Positions 27,685-36,767 of a stretch of DNA of 64,000 bases are shown here, one piece after another. How positions within the stretch are numbered: position 1 is the stretch's first letter; every line of letters begins with the position of its first letter. The stretch lies in NCBI RefSeq assembly GCF_012273515.2, contig NZ_CP050975.2:1302001-1366000 (forward strand), given 5' to 3'. The position numbers were made by a program, and so were the translations under genes. This DNA comes from Streptomyces sp. RPA4-2. Its GTDB lineage: Bacteria; Actinomycetota; Actinomycetes; Streptomycetales; Streptomycetaceae. The notes beneath the pieces were generated by a model that was given only the letters and a program-made list of their open reading frames with translations, was not told where the DNA came from and ran no database searches.

Positions 27685-28359
27685 TCAGTCACCCGCGGTA
27701 CCCGGGCCGGCCGGGAACCCGCTCACCCGGAGGGTGATGTTCAGGCGCCCGCCCAGCCCGAGTTCGGGCGGCGCCGTGCCCGCGTACACGCGGGGCACCC
27801 CGTGGTAGGCCAGCCGGGACGCCCCGCCGAACACGAAGAGGTCCCCGCTGCGCAGTTCCACGTCCGTGTAGGGCTTCGTCCGCGACTCGGCGTTCCCGAA
27901 CCGGAAGACGCAGGTGTCGCCGAGGCTCAGCGAGACGACCGGCGCGTCCGACCGCTCGTCGCCGTCGCGGTGCATGCCCATACGGGCATCCGCGCCGTAG
28001 AAGTTGATCAGCGCGATGTCGTACGCCGCCGTCACCGCGCCGGCGCCGAGCGCGTCCGTCACCGCGCGCCGCCCCAGTTCGCCCAGCCACGCCGGGAAGG
28101 GCTTCACGGGGGTGCCGTCGCCGTCGACGGCCGTACGCGCGTACCGGTACGGATACCAGTGCCAGCCGAGGCACACCTGGCGTGAGGTCATCGTGCCGCC
28201 GCCGGGGGTGCGGACCGTGCGCAGTCCGGCCGGTGGACGGGCCCAGGACCGGCAGGCCTCCAGCAGCTCCCGCCGGAGGCCGGCGTCGAGCCAGTCGGGC
28301 AGGTGCACCGCGCCCGGCGCGACCTCCGTCCGGGTACGGGGAAACAGCTCGCCGTCCAT
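27685..28359 (-). CDS. alkB: AlkB-type 2-oxoglutarate/Fe(II)-dependent dioxygenase
   Basis: 224 residues from ATG 28359 (MDGELFPRTRTEV); ATGs at 28368 and 28371 are alternatives. AlkB demethylates alkylated bases in DNA and RNA. The double-stranded beta-helix motifs are present: substrate loop GWHWYPYRYART, INFYGADARMGMHRDGDE (HxD), a distal His in LAYHGVPR, and LNITLRV, with the Arg that holds 2-oxoglutarate. The start region is preceded by a 9-bp repeat that would encode Thr-Gly-Glu repeats if translation began further upstream, which I consider unlikely. Confidence 0.9.
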   Translation of the reverse strand: MDGELFPRTRTEVAPGAVHLPDWLDAGLRRELLEACRSWARPPAGLRTVRTPGGGTMTSRQVCLGWHWYPYRYARTAVDGDGTPVKPFPAWLGELGRRAVTDALGAGAVTAAYDIALINFYGADARMGMHRDGDERSDAPVVSLSLGDTCVFRFGNAESRTKPYTDVELRSGDLFVFGGASRLAYHGVPRVYAGTAPPELGLGGRLNITLRVSGFPAGPGTAGD

Positions 28360-28393
28360 GGACCCCATCATCACGCATCGTCCGGGCCTCCCC

Positions 28394-28445
28394 CTCTCCC
28401 CCGTCTCCCCCGTCTCCCCCGTCTCCCCCGTCCCGCCCGTCTCCC
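28394..28445. repeat. Tandem 9-bp repeat between alkB and the methyltransferase gene
   Basis: Three perfect GTCTCCCCC units (28403-28429) are flanked by degenerate units on both sides. The array sits in the short divergent intergenic region and may affect promoter spacing. Confidence 0.9.
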
Positions 28446-28517
28446 GGAATGGTCTCCGTCGGCCCGTGACGCTCCCCGGGCGGGGGCGGGGCCGTGCTCC
28501 GATAGCCTGGACCCACG

Positions 28518-29666
28518 ATGAACGACCGGATGACGACACCCTGGGCCGAGTACGCGCTGACCCGCTTCCCCGAGGACCCCCGCGACCAGCTGCGTGCCTG
28601 GGACGCGGCCGACACGTATCTGCTGCGGCACCTCGCGGAGAGCGGCACCGAGCTGTCCGGGACGGTCGTGGTGGCCGGTGACCGCTGGGGCGCGCTCACC
28701 ACGGCGCTGTCGGAGCACCGGACTACGCAGATCACCGACTCGTTCCTCACCCAGGAGGCGACCCGCGCGAACCTGGCCCGCAACGGCGCCACCGCGGACG
28801 CGGTACGCCTCCTCACCACCCAGGACGCGCCGCCGGACCGCATCGACGTGCTCATCGTCCGGGTACCGAGGAGCCTCGCCCTGCTGGAGGACCAGCTGCA
28901 CCGGCTGGCACCGGGCGTGCACGAGGGAACCGTCGTCGTCGGCACGGGCATGGTCAAGGAGATCCACACCTCGACGCTGCGCCTCTTCGAGCGCGTCCTC
29001 GGCCCGACCCGCACCTCGCTGGCCGAGAAGAAGGCCCGGCTGATCTTCTGCACCCCGTTCCGGGGACTGGCGCGGGAAGCCAACCCGTGGCCGTACCGCT
29101 ACCAGCTGCCCGAGGGCGTCGGCACCGTCTCCGGCCGCACCGTGACCAACCACGCGGGTGTGTTCTGCGCCGACCGTCTCGACATCGGCACCCGGTTCCT
29201 CCTCCAGCACCTGCCGCGCAGCCGCGGTGCCGAGCGTGTCGTGGATCTGGGCTGCGGCAACGGGGTCGTCGGTACGGCGATCGCGCTGGCCAATCCGGCG
29301 GCCGAGGTGCTGTTCGTGGACGAGTCGTACCAGGCCGTCGCCTCGGCGCGGGAGACGTACCGGGCGAACGCCGGGGACGGCGACGGCGCGGAGTTCCGGG
29401 TCGGTGACGGACTGACCGGGATCCCGGCGGAGAGCGTGGACCTCGTCGTGAACAACCCGCCGTTCCACTCGCACCAGGCGACGACGGACGCCACGGCCTG
29501 GCGGATGTTCGCGGAGGCGCGCCGCGCGCTGCGGCCCGGGGGCGAGCTGTGGGTGATCGGGAATCGTCACCTCGGCTATCACCTGAAGCTGCGCCGCCTG
29601 TTCGGCAACAGTGAACTCGTGGCCAGTGACGCGAAGTTCGTGGTGCTGCGGGCCGTCAGGAAGTAA
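28518..29666 (+). CDS. Class I SAM-dependent rRNA methyltransferase, RlmG/RsmC-like
   Basis: 382 residues from ATG 28518. The protein has two tandem Rossmann-like halves, as in RlmG and RsmC. The N-terminal half is degenerate (GTVVVAGDRWGALTTAL). The C-terminal half is catalytic, with RVVDLGCGNGVVGTAIA (SAM motif I), VLFVDESYQAVASA and VVNNPPFHSHQ, whose NPPF motif marks N2-guanine methylation. RlmG modifies G1835 of 23S rRNA and RsmC G1207 of 16S rRNA; length and overall pattern favour an RlmG-like role. It is divergent from alkB. Confidence 0.85.
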   Translation: MNDRMTTPWAEYALTRFPEDPRDQLRAWDAADTYLLRHLAESGTELSGTVVVAGDRWGALTTALSEHRTTQITDSFLTQEATRANLARNGATADAVRLLTTQDAPPDRIDVLIVRVPRSLALLEDQLHRLAPGVHEGTVVVGTGMVKEIHTSTLRLFERVLGPTRTSLAEKKARLIFCTPFRGLAREANPWPYRYQLPEGVGTVSGRTVTNHAGVFCADRLDIGTRFLLQHLPRSRGAERVVDLGCGNGVVGTAIALANPAAEVLFVDESYQAVASARETYRANAGDGDGAEFRVGDGLTGIPAESVDLVVNNPPFHSHQATTDATAWRMFAEARRALRPGGELWVIGNRHLGYHLKLRRLFGNSELVASDAKFVVLRAVRK

Positions 29667-29691
29667 CGCCGCGCCACGTTCGGCCGCGCCG

Positions 29692-30561
29692 TCATCCGTT
29701 GCGTGGTGGAGGTGCGCCGACGACGCCGATGAGACGCGTCACCGCCCGTGCCATCGACTCCCGCCCCACACTGAGATAGCTGCGGGAGTCGACCGCCTCG
29801 GGGCGGCCCGCGAGGTACTCCCGGATGGCGCCGGTCATGGCGATGTTCAGGGCCGTTCCGATGTTGACCTTGGCGATGCCGCCCGCGACGGCGGCCGTGA
29901 GTTCGTCGTCCGGCACTCCGGAGGAGCCGTGCAGGACGAGCGGAACGTCGAGCGCCGCGGTCAGCCGTTCGAGCCGGTCGTGGTCGAGGGCAGCGGTGCG
30001 CGTGGTCATCGCGTGCGAGCTGCCGATCGCGACGGCCAGCGCGTCCACGCCTGAGTCGGTGACGAAGGCGCGGGCCTCGGCGGGGTCGGTGCGCGCGCCG
30101 GGCGCGTGGGCGTCGAGCGGTGGCTCGCCGTTCTTTCCGCCCACCTGTCCCAACTCGGCCTCGATCCATATCCCTCGGGCGTGCGCCCAGTCGGCCGCGG
30201 CCCGGGTCGCGACCAGGTTCTCCTCGTACGGGAGCCGCGCCGCGTCGTACATGACGGAACTGAACCCGGCGCCGGGTGCCTGCCGGAGCAGGTCGTCGCT
30301 CTGGACGTGGTCCAGGTGCAACGCCACCGGCACCACGGCCCGTTCGGCCGCGGCGGCGGCGGCGCGGGCCAGCGGCAGCAGCCGTCCGTAGCGGAACTTC
30401 ACCGCGTTCTCGCTTACTTGGAGGACGACCGGGGCGTGCGCGGACTCGGCGCCCGCGATGACGGCCTCGACGTGCTCCAGGGTGATGACGTTGAAGGCGG
30501 CGACGGCGGTCCGCGCCCCGGCCGCGGCGGCGACCAGGTCACCAGTGGCTGCGAGTGGCAC
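29692..30561 (-). CDS. Class II fructose/tagatose-bisphosphate aldolase (GatY/KbaY type)
   Basis: 289 residues. The TIM-barrel zinc aldolase motifs are present: AFNVITLEHVEAVI, LHLDHVQSDD (zinc His and catalytic Asp), IEAELGQVGGKNGE, LAVAIGSSHA, LVLHGSSGVPDDE and KVNIGTALN. Such enzymes split fructose-1,6- or tagatose-1,6-bisphosphate into glyceraldehyde-3-phosphate and DHAP. It follows the SIS-domain gene by 33 bases on the same strand. The pairing resembles the agaS-agaY/kbaY arrangement of amino-sugar catabolism, so the tagatose form is favoured. Confidence 0.85.
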   Translation of the reverse strand: MPLAATGDLVAAAAGARTAVAAFNVITLEHVEAVIAGAESAHAPVVLQVSENAVKFRYGRLLPLARAAAAAAERAVVPVALHLDHVQSDDLLRQAPGAGFSSVMYDAARLPYEENLVATRAAADWAHARGIWIEAELGQVGGKNGEPPLDAHAPGARTDPAEARAFVTDSGVDALAVAIGSSHAMTTRTAALDHDRLERLTAALDVPLVLHGSSGVPDDELTAAVAGGIAKVNIGTALNIAMTGAIREYLAGRPEAVDSRSYLSVGRESMARAVTRLIGVVGAPPPRNG

Positions 30562-30594
30562 AACTCCTCCTTCTCAAGAAGCGGTGGGGCGGGC

Positions 30595-31485
30595 TCAGCG
30601 GGCCGGGGCGTCGAGGACGACCGAACGGGTGAGGTGGCGCGGCCGGTCGGGGTCGAGTCCGCGGGCCGCGGCCACGGCGACCGCCAGCCGCTGGGCGCGG
30701 ACGAGTTCGGCGAGCGGGTCGAGTCCGCCGGCCACCCACCGTCCGCCGGTGGCCCGCACCTGTTCGGCCAGCCCTTCGGGCGCCTCGCCGAGCATCCAGG
30801 TGGCGGTGCCGTGGGTGGTGATGCTGATGGGGCCGTGCCGGTACTCCATCGCCGGGTAGGCCTCGGTCCAGGCGAGCGAGGCCTCGCGCATCTTCAGACC
30901 GGCCTCGTTGGCCAGCCCGACCGTCCAGCCGCGGCCCAGGAAGGTGAACTGCCCGCAGTCGACGAGGCCTTCGGGCAGCGGGGTCTCCAGCGCGGTGCGC
31001 GCGTCGGCGACGGCGGCGTCGGTGTGCAGTCCGAGGTGGGCGCGGAGCAGGGTGAGAGCGCTGGTCGCGAACCGGGTCTGCACGACGGAGCGCTCGTCCG
31101 CGAAGTCGAGCACGGCCACGTCGTCCGCCGCGGCCATCACGGGGGTCCGGGGGTCGGCGGTGACGGCGGTCGTACGGGTACGACCGCGCAGCCGCCCGAG
31201 GAGTTCGAGCACCTCGGTCGTGGTGCCGGACCGGGTCAGGGCGACCACCCGGTCGTACGCGCGGGTGTGCGGGAACTCCGACGCGGCGAAGGCGTCCGTC
31301 TCCCCCTGCCCGGAGTCCTCGCGCAGCGCGGCGGCGGACTGCGCCATGAAGAAGGAGGTCCCGCACCCCACGATCGCGACCCGCTCCCCCGCCACGGGCA
31401 GCGCGTCCCCGTGCGTCGCGGCCAGCTCGGCGGCACGTATCCAGCACTCGGGCTGACTGGTCAGTTCGTTCTCGACATGGGTCAT
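30595..31485 (-). CDS. SIS-domain sugar-phosphate isomerase/deaminase (AgaS-like)
   Basis: 296 residues from ATG 31485 (MTHVENELTSQPECW), with GGGAGGGA about seven bases upstream. Two SIS domains bind phosphosugars: the first contains AIVGCGTSFFMAQSAA and LTRSGTTTEVLELL, the second FTFLGRGWTVGLANEAGLKMREASLAW with the E-Y-R-H-G-P motif (MEYRHGPIS). This is the pattern of AgaS and GlmS isomerase domains, without the glutaminase part. A role in hexosamine-6-phosphate deamination or isomerisation upstream of the adjacent aldolase is inferred. Confidence 0.85.
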   Translation of the reverse strand: MTHVENELTSQPECWIRAAELAATHGDALPVAGERVAIVGCGTSFFMAQSAAALREDSGQGETDAFAASEFPHTRAYDRVVALTRSGTTTEVLELLGRLRGRTRTTAVTADPRTPVMAAADDVAVLDFADERSVVQTRFATSALTLLRAHLGLHTDAAVADARTALETPLPEGLVDCGQFTFLGRGWTVGLANEAGLKMREASLAWTEAYPAMEYRHGPISITTHGTATWMLGEAPEGLAEQVRATGGRWVAGGLDPLAELVRAQRLAVAVAAARGLDPDRPRHLTRSVVLDAPAR

Positions 31486-31528
31486 GCCTGTCCCTCCCCC
31501 AAGGCCCGCTCCGGGCACCGATGCTCGT

Positions 31529-31567
31529 TTGTGCAAGATATAGCTGCCTTTCAAGCACAATCAAGCA
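31529..31567 (+). promoter_or_regulatory. Candidate operator region of the SIS/aldolase operon and its DeoR regulator
   Basis: The 141-base divergent intergenic region is AT-rich for this genome. It contains TTGTGC (31529-31534), its inverted partner GCACAA (31555-31560), and a TCAAGCA direct repeat (31551-31557, 31561-31567). Inverted or repeated sites of this sort are usual for DeoR-family repressors; binding is inferred. Confidence 0.45.
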
Positions 31568-31626
31568 TTCGATGTCAGAAATGTGGTGCGCTAGGGTCGC
31601 TGAGGATCGAGGAACGGAGAGTGCGG

Positions 31627-32406
31627 ATGTCGCGCGACGCCCGCTGGAAGGCGCTGCTGGAACTGCTCGTGGAGCGGGGCCGGCTGGAGGTCGAGCAGGC
31701 GGCGGGGGAGCTGGACGTGTCGGCGGCGACGATCCGCCGCGACTTCGACCAGCTCGCCGAGCAGCAGATGCTCGTCCGCACCCGGGGCGGCGCGATCGTG
31801 CACGGGGTGTCGTACGAACTGCCGCTGCGCTACAAGACCGCCCGCCGGGCCTCGGAGAAGCAGCGCATCGCGAAGGCGGTGGCCGGCCTCGTCGCCCCCG
31901 GTGAGGCGGTGGGCCTGACCGGGGGCACGACCACCACCGAGGTGGCCCGCGCGCTGGCCGTACGTCCCGACCTCGCCGCCGGGTCGCCCGCTCTGACCGT
32001 GGTGACGAACGCGCTCAACATCGCCAACGAGCTGGCCGTGCGCCCTCAGTTCAAGATCGTGGCGACGGGCGGGGTGGCCCGCCCGCAGTCGTACGAGCTG
32101 GTCGGCCCCCTCGCGAACGGCGTGCTCGGTCAGATCACCATGGACGTCGCCGTCCTCGGCGTGGTCGCCTTCGACGTGGTCCACGGCACGGCCGCCCATG
32201 ACGAGGCCGAGGCCGCCGTCAACCGGCTGCTGTGCGAGCGCGCCGGGCGGGTGATCGTCGCGGCGGACTCCAGCAAGCTGGGGAAGCGCGCCTTCGCCCG
32301 GATCTGTCCGACCGACGCGGTGGACACGCTGGTCACGGACACGTCGGCCGATCAGGAGACGGTGCGCGGGTTCGAGGAGGCGGGGGTGCGGGTCCTCACC
32401 GTCTGA
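31627..32406 (+). CDS. DeoR/GlpR-family repressor, divergent from the SIS/aldolase operon
   Basis: 259 residues from ATG 31627, with GGAG seven bases upstream; the GTG at 31621 is too close to that site. The N-terminal winged helix has RLEVEQAAGELDVSAATIRRDFDQL and RTRGGAI. The sensor domain has LTGGTTTTEVARAL, VVTNALNIANELAV, VATGGVARPQSYELVGP and VAADSSKLG. Its position suggests that it represses the SIS/aldolase operon until a phosphosugar is present. Confidence 0.9.
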   Translation: MSRDARWKALLELLVERGRLEVEQAAGELDVSAATIRRDFDQLAEQQMLVRTRGGAIVHGVSYELPLRYKTARRASEKQRIAKAVAGLVAPGEAVGLTGGTTTTEVARALAVRPDLAAGSPALTVVTNALNIANELAVRPQFKIVATGGVARPQSYELVGPLANGVLGQITMDVAVLGVVAFDVVHGTAAHDEAEAAVNRLLCERAGRVIVAADSSKLGKRAFARICPTDAVDTLVTDTSADQETVRGFEEAGVRVLTV

Positions 32407-32537
32407 GGATCCAGTACCGCGGCGGACAACGTCTGCCCGTCAGGGAGCGGCGTCCGGTGCGTGCTCTCGGTGTGCCGGCCGGAAGTCCTCGTGGCGGGGC
32501 GGACGTTGCCCGGCGCGGCAGTGGGCCGCCTCGTCCG

Positions 32538-34631
32538 TCACAGGCCCTTGCGCGTGTCCGCCGTGCGGGTGAGCGTGCTCAGGTCGAGGGTGGTGGCCGA
32601 AGCCTCGGGCGCCTTGATCGCGATCTTGGGGCTGCCCGGTCGGTGCAGGGTGATGGTGGGGAAGAGGGGCTCCGCCAGGGCCAGTTGTCCGGTGCCGGGC
32701 GTCTGCGGGTACATGCCCAGGGCGGCCCAGACCGCCCAGGAGGACATCGCGCCGAGGTCGTCGTTGCCGACGAGCCCGTCCGGGCGGTCGGCGAACAGGC
32801 CGGCCAGGGCGCGGCGGACGGTGTCACGGGCACGGTCGGGGCGGCCCGCGTAGTCGTACGCCCAAGGGGTGTCGAAGGAGGGCTCGTTGCCCAGGTAGGC
32901 GTACGGCTCGGCGCCGCCCGCGTTGAGCCGGGTGAAGAAGGTGTCGAGGCGGCCGGTGACCGCGGCGCTGCCGCCCATCAGACGGAAGAGGCCGGGCAGG
33001 TCGTGCGGGACCATCCAGGTGTACTGGGCGGCGTTGCCCTCCACGTAGTCGGTGGTCTGCGCGGGGTGGAAGGCGGGCCAGCTGCCGTCGGCGGCACGTG
33101 GCTGGAGGTAGCCGGTGGCCGGGTTGAAGAGGTTGCGCCAGTTCCCGGAGGCCTTCGACAGGGTGCGGTACGCGGCGGCGTCGCCGAGCCGGTCGGCGAG
33201 CTGGGCCAACGCATAGTCGCAGACGGCGTATTCGAGCGTGGTGGCCGCCGGACCCCACACGCCCTTGGCGCCCGCGGGAACGTAGCCGAGGGTGTCGTAC
33301 TGCTGGTGTCCGGGCCGCTGGCGCTCGTCCTCGCGGCCCGCCATGGCGGCGCGCAGCAGGCCACGGGCGTCGAAGTCGGTCGCGCCGAAGGCGTGCACGG
33401 CGGAGGCGATCACCGGCAGCGGATCGCCGACCATGACGCCGGTGCCGCCGTTCGCGACCGTCCAGCGGTCGAAGTAGCCCGCCTGGAGGCCTTGGTTGAG
33501 GACGGACTGCGCGATGTCGGAGGCCTCGCCCGGGGCCAGCAGGGCGAGCAGCTGGACTTGGGAGCGGTAGACGTCCCAGCCGGAGAAGTCGGCGTACTGG
33601 ACATGTCCCGTGCGGGTGCGGTGCACGGCACCGTCCGTGCCGGGGTACCGGCCGTCGGTGTCGCTGAACGCGCTGGGGTGCAGGAGCGCGTGGTAGAGGG
33701 CGGTGTAGAAGACGCGGCGCTGGACCTCGGTGCCGCCGCCGACGGCGATACGGCCGAGCCAGTCGTTCCAGCGGGCGCGGGCGGCCCGCCGGACCTCGTC
33801 GTACGGGCGCCCCTGCTGCTCGGCCGTGACGTTGCGCAGCGCGCCCTCGGTGTCGACGAACGAGACGCCGACCCGCACGGTCACTGTGCGGACCTGAGGG
33901 CCGAAGGAGACCAGGGCCGCGCCGGGCCTGCCGTCCGGGTGGACGGCGTGGGCGAAGGGGTGGTCGAACGTGGCCTGGAAGTGGAGCCGGTAGCGGTTGT
34001 GCGACTTGCAGAAGCCTCCGCTGTCCGTGTACCCGGACAGGGTGTTGGTGCCGATCTCGACCGTTCCGGTGGCCGCGTTGAACGCCTTGCCCGCGTCGAC
34101 GCTCAGCGCCGCGGGCCGGCCGGCGGTGGCCGGGTAGGTGAAGCGGGCGACACCGGAGCGCTGGGTGGCGGCGAGTTCGGTGCGGATGCCGTTGTCGAAC
34201 GTGACCCGGTAACTGCCGGGCGACGCCTGCTCATGGGTGTGGGAGAAGGTGGCCTGCCCGGTCGTGTCGCCGTCGAGCAGGGGCATGAAGGGCACGTTGC
34301 CGTAGTCCTTGCACCCGGCTCCGGAGAGGTGCGTGAGGCTGAACCCTCTGATCCGGTTGTCCCCGTACGCGTAGCCGCCGTGCTGGTAGGTCACCGTGTC
34401 CGGGCTCCACTGCACTCCGCCGAGCGGCGCCGTCGCTCCGGGGAAGGTGTTCCCGGCACCCCCGCCGTGGCCGAAATCGGCTCCTCCGGGCGCGGTGCCG
34501 ACGAAGGGGTTCACATACCGCGCCGGGTCGGCGACCGTGTCGTCCGCGACGGCGGGCGCGGTCGGAGCGGTCGTCGACACGACGAGGACGGCGGCGCCGG
34601 CCAGCGCGGCCCGGTGAAAGGGGATTCGCAC
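32538..34631 (-). CDS. Secreted GH92 alpha-1,2-mannosidase family protein
   Basis: 697 residues from a GTG at 34631, with GGAGAG six to seven bases upstream. A signal peptide (RIPFHRAALAGAAVLVVSTTAPTAPAVA) is followed by YVNPFVGTAPGG and the GH92 N-terminal sandwich (GAGNTFPGATAPLGGVQWSPDT). The catalytic (alpha/alpha)6 barrel includes YADFSGWDVYRSQ, NGGTGVMVGDPLP, YVEGNAAQYTWMVPHD, GNEPSFDTPWAYD and GNDDLGAMSSWAVW, with the expected acidic residues. These Ca-dependent exo-mannosidases release mannose from glycans. The C-terminus ends soon after the barrel (about 35 residues past GTGQLALAEP), shorter than I expect for the family. It is convergent with the DeoR gene. Confidence 0.9.
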   Translation of the reverse strand: MRIPFHRAALAGAAVLVVSTTAPTAPAVADDTVADPARYVNPFVGTAPGGADFGHGGGAGNTFPGATAPLGGVQWSPDTVTYQHGGYAYGDNRIRGFSLTHLSGAGCKDYGNVPFMPLLDGDTTGQATFSHTHEQASPGSYRVTFDNGIRTELAATQRSGVARFTYPATAGRPAALSVDAGKAFNAATGTVEIGTNTLSGYTDSGGFCKSHNRYRLHFQATFDHPFAHAVHPDGRPGAALVSFGPQVRTVTVRVGVSFVDTEGALRNVTAEQQGRPYDEVRRAARARWNDWLGRIAVGGGTEVQRRVFYTALYHALLHPSAFSDTDGRYPGTDGAVHRTRTGHVQYADFSGWDVYRSQVQLLALLAPGEASDIAQSVLNQGLQAGYFDRWTVANGGTGVMVGDPLPVIASAVHAFGATDFDARGLLRAAMAGREDERQRPGHQQYDTLGYVPAGAKGVWGPAATTLEYAVCDYALAQLADRLGDAAAYRTLSKASGNWRNLFNPATGYLQPRAADGSWPAFHPAQTTDYVEGNAAQYTWMVPHDLPGLFRLMGGSAAVTGRLDTFFTRLNAGGAEPYAYLGNEPSFDTPWAYDYAGRPDRARDTVRRALAGLFADRPDGLVGNDDLGAMSSWAVWAALGMYPQTPGTGQLALAEPLFPTITLHRPGSPKIAIKAPEASATTLDLSTLTRTADTRKGL

Positions 34632-34923
34632 GAGGTCTCTCCGGGCTGTGGCAGGGACTGCGTCCCCGGGCGGCGGGCGTGAGGGCGACAGTCTCACCGG
34701 GCACCCACGACCGCACGGCGCCGCCACGCCCGGAGGTCACCCGCCCGGTGGAGAGCGCGCCGGCCGCGGCCGCTCCCGTCGCGCGCTGCACTCCACCTGG
34801 GCATCACGCGACGGGGAACCCCCTGGGGTGACCGACCGTACGGGCCAACTGGCTAGACTACGCACCCTCGTGCACGTGATCCGGTCACGTCCGATCACAG
34901 CCGTTCCCGAAGGGTTTCGACGC

Positions 34924-36063
34924 TTGATAGCCATCGAAGATGTCAGCAAGCGATATGCCGACGGCACGGTGGCCGTCGATCGCCTGTCCCTAGAAATACC
35001 GAACCACTCCATCACCGTGCTCGTCGGACCGTCGGGGTGCGGCAAGACCACCACGCTGCGCATGATCAACCGCATGGTCGAGCCCAGCAGCGGCACGATC
35101 CGGGTCGACGGCGAAGACATCACGCGCCGGCCGGTCAACGCCCTGCGTCAGTCCATGGGTTACGTCATCCAGAACGCCGGGCTCTTCCAGCACCGTACGA
35201 TCCTCGACAACATCGCCACGGTGCCGCGGCTGCTCGGCTGGTCCAAGGAGCGTGCCCGCGCCCGTGCGGCGGAGCTGATGGAACGGGTCGGGCTCGACCC
35301 GGGCATGGCCCGCCGCTACCCGTACCAGCTCTCCGGCGGCCAGCAGCAGCGCGTCGGCGTCGCCCGCGCGCTGGCGGCGGACCCGCCGATCCTGCTGATG
35401 GACGAACCCTTCTCCGCAGTCGACCCGGTCGTCCGCCGGGGGCTGCAGGAGGAGTTGCTGCGCATCCAGGGCGAACTGGGCAAGGCCATCGTGTTCGTCA
35501 CCCACGACATGGACGAGGCCATCACCGTCGGCGACCGAGTGGCCGTGCTGCGCACCGGCGGCAAACTCGCCCAGTTCGCCGCCCCCGACGAACTGTTGTC
35601 GGCGCCCGCCGACGCGTTCGTGGAGGAGTTCCTCGGCGGCGACCGCGGCATCCGCGGTCTGTCGTTCCTGTCCACGCGCGACCTCGCGCTCGACCGCTCC
35701 CAGGTCTTCCCGGTCGGCACCGACTGGGAGCAGCTCGCCGGGCAGAAGACCGCTCAGGCACCGGTCCTGGTCACCGACGCCGACGGAAAGCCCCTGGGCT
35801 GGGCCGACTTGACGGTGTGGACGGGTGAGGTGCAGACCCTGGAGCCGTACGGGCAGGGCTTCGAGGTGGGACGCGACTCGCTGCGGGTCGCGCTGGACCG
35901 GGCGGTGCTGTCCCCCACGGGTCAGGCGGTCGGCGTGGACGCGTCCGGACGGGTGCTGGGGCTCGCCGGACAGGAGACGGTCGCCACGGCGATCCGCGCG
36001 GCCAGGCAGCGGCGCGCCGCCGACACCCCGCAGGAGTCCGCTCCCGCGAAGGCCGTTCGATGA
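34924..36063 (+). CDS. Osmoprotectant (betaine/carnitine/choline-type) ABC transporter ATPase
   Basis: 379 residues from a TTG at 34924 (reads M/LIAIEDVSKRYADGT), where the family begins and with AAGGG about nine bases upstream. NBD motifs are intact: Walker A GPSGCGKTT, Q-loop VIQNAGLFQH, signature LSGGQQQRVGVARAL, Walker B LLMDEPFSAVD, switch His in VTHDMDEAITV. The C-terminal ~130 residues form a regulatory, CBS-like region as in OpuCA/ProV. It is the first gene of a tightly coupled ATPase-permease-permease operon. The likely receptor gene lies at 42196, beyond the conservon. Confidence 0.9.
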   Translation: MIAIEDVSKRYADGTVAVDRLSLEIPNHSITVLVGPSGCGKTTTLRMINRMVEPSSGTIRVDGEDITRRPVNALRQSMGYVIQNAGLFQHRTILDNIATVPRLLGWSKERARARAAELMERVGLDPGMARRYPYQLSGGQQQRVGVARALAADPPILLMDEPFSAVDPVVRRGLQEELLRIQGELGKAIVFVTHDMDEAITVGDRVAVLRTGGKLAQFAAPDELLSAPADAFVEEFLGGDRGIRGLSFLSTRDLALDRSQVFPVGTDWEQLAGQKTAQAPVLVTDADGKPLGWADLTVWTGEVQTLEPYGQGFEVGRDSLRVALDRAVLSPTGQAVGVDASGRVLGLAGQETVATAIRAARQRRAADTPQESAPAKAVR

Positions 36064-36767
36064 ACGGCTTCTTCGACATCCCGAGCGACCTCCAGAGCAG
36101 CTACGCCGGCCTGATCGGCGGGCACATGCTGGAGGCGCTGGTCCCCGTGCTCGTCGGTCTCCTGCTGGCGCTGCCGGTCGGACTGGCCTGCGTCCGTTTC
36201 GGCTGGATCTATCCGCCGGTGCTGTGGATCACCACGGTGCTGTACGCGATCCCGTCGATCGCCTTCTTCGTGGTGCTCATCGACTACACGGGGCTGAGCC
36301 GGACCACCGTCATGATCCCGCTGTGTCTGTACAGCCTCGTGGTGATCGTCCCGGCGGTCGTCGACGGCGTCCGCTCGGTCCCCGAGGAGACGAACGCGGC
36401 CGCGGCCGCGATGGGCATCGGCACCGTGCGCCGCTACCTCCAGGTCCAACTGCCCATCGCCGTACCGGCGATCATGGCCGGTCTGCGGGTGGCGACCGCC
36501 TCCAGCATCAGCCTGGTCAGCGTCGGGTCGCTGATCGGCAACCAGGGGGCGCTCGGCAATCTGCTGACCACCGCGATGCTCTACCACCGCCCGCTGCTCG
36601 CCGTGAACTCGGTGGTCACCACCGCCGTGCTCGCGGTGCTGGTCGACGCCCTGCTCGTGCTGCTCCAGCGGGTGCTCACCCCCTGGCAGCCGCCCTCGTC
36701 CCGCAGGGCCGGGCGCGGTACGTCCACGATCCCGGGCCCCACCCGCACACCGGAGAACGCCTCGTGA
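36060..36767 (+). CDS. Osmoprotectant-type ABC transporter permease (first)
   Basis: 235 residues, with an ATGA overlap to the ATPase gene. Five to six hydrophobic helices and the binding-protein-dependent transport motif NAAAAAMGIGTVRRYLQVQLPIAVPAIMAG (the EAA loop contacting the ATPase) identify a betaine/choline-family permease, as in OpuCB or OpuCD. The short Arg-rich C-terminus is unremarkable. It probably forms a heterodimer with the next permease. Confidence 0.9.
   Translation: MNGFFDIPSDLQSSYAGLIGGHMLEALVPVLVGLLLALPVGLACVRFGWIYPPVLWITTVLYAIPSIAFFVVLIDYTGLSRTTVMIPLCLYSLVVIVPAVVDGVRSVPEETNAAAAAMGIGTVRRYLQVQLPIAVPAIMAGLRVATASSISLVSVGSLIGNQGALGNLLTTAMLYHRPLLAVNSVVTTAVLAVLVDALLVLLQRVLTPWQPPSSRRAGRGTSTIPGPTRTPENAS

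Noticed and set aside
32407..32537. Frameshifted continuation of the GH92 gene
   Set aside because: Neither other frame past the stop encodes anything resembling the missing C-terminal strands.
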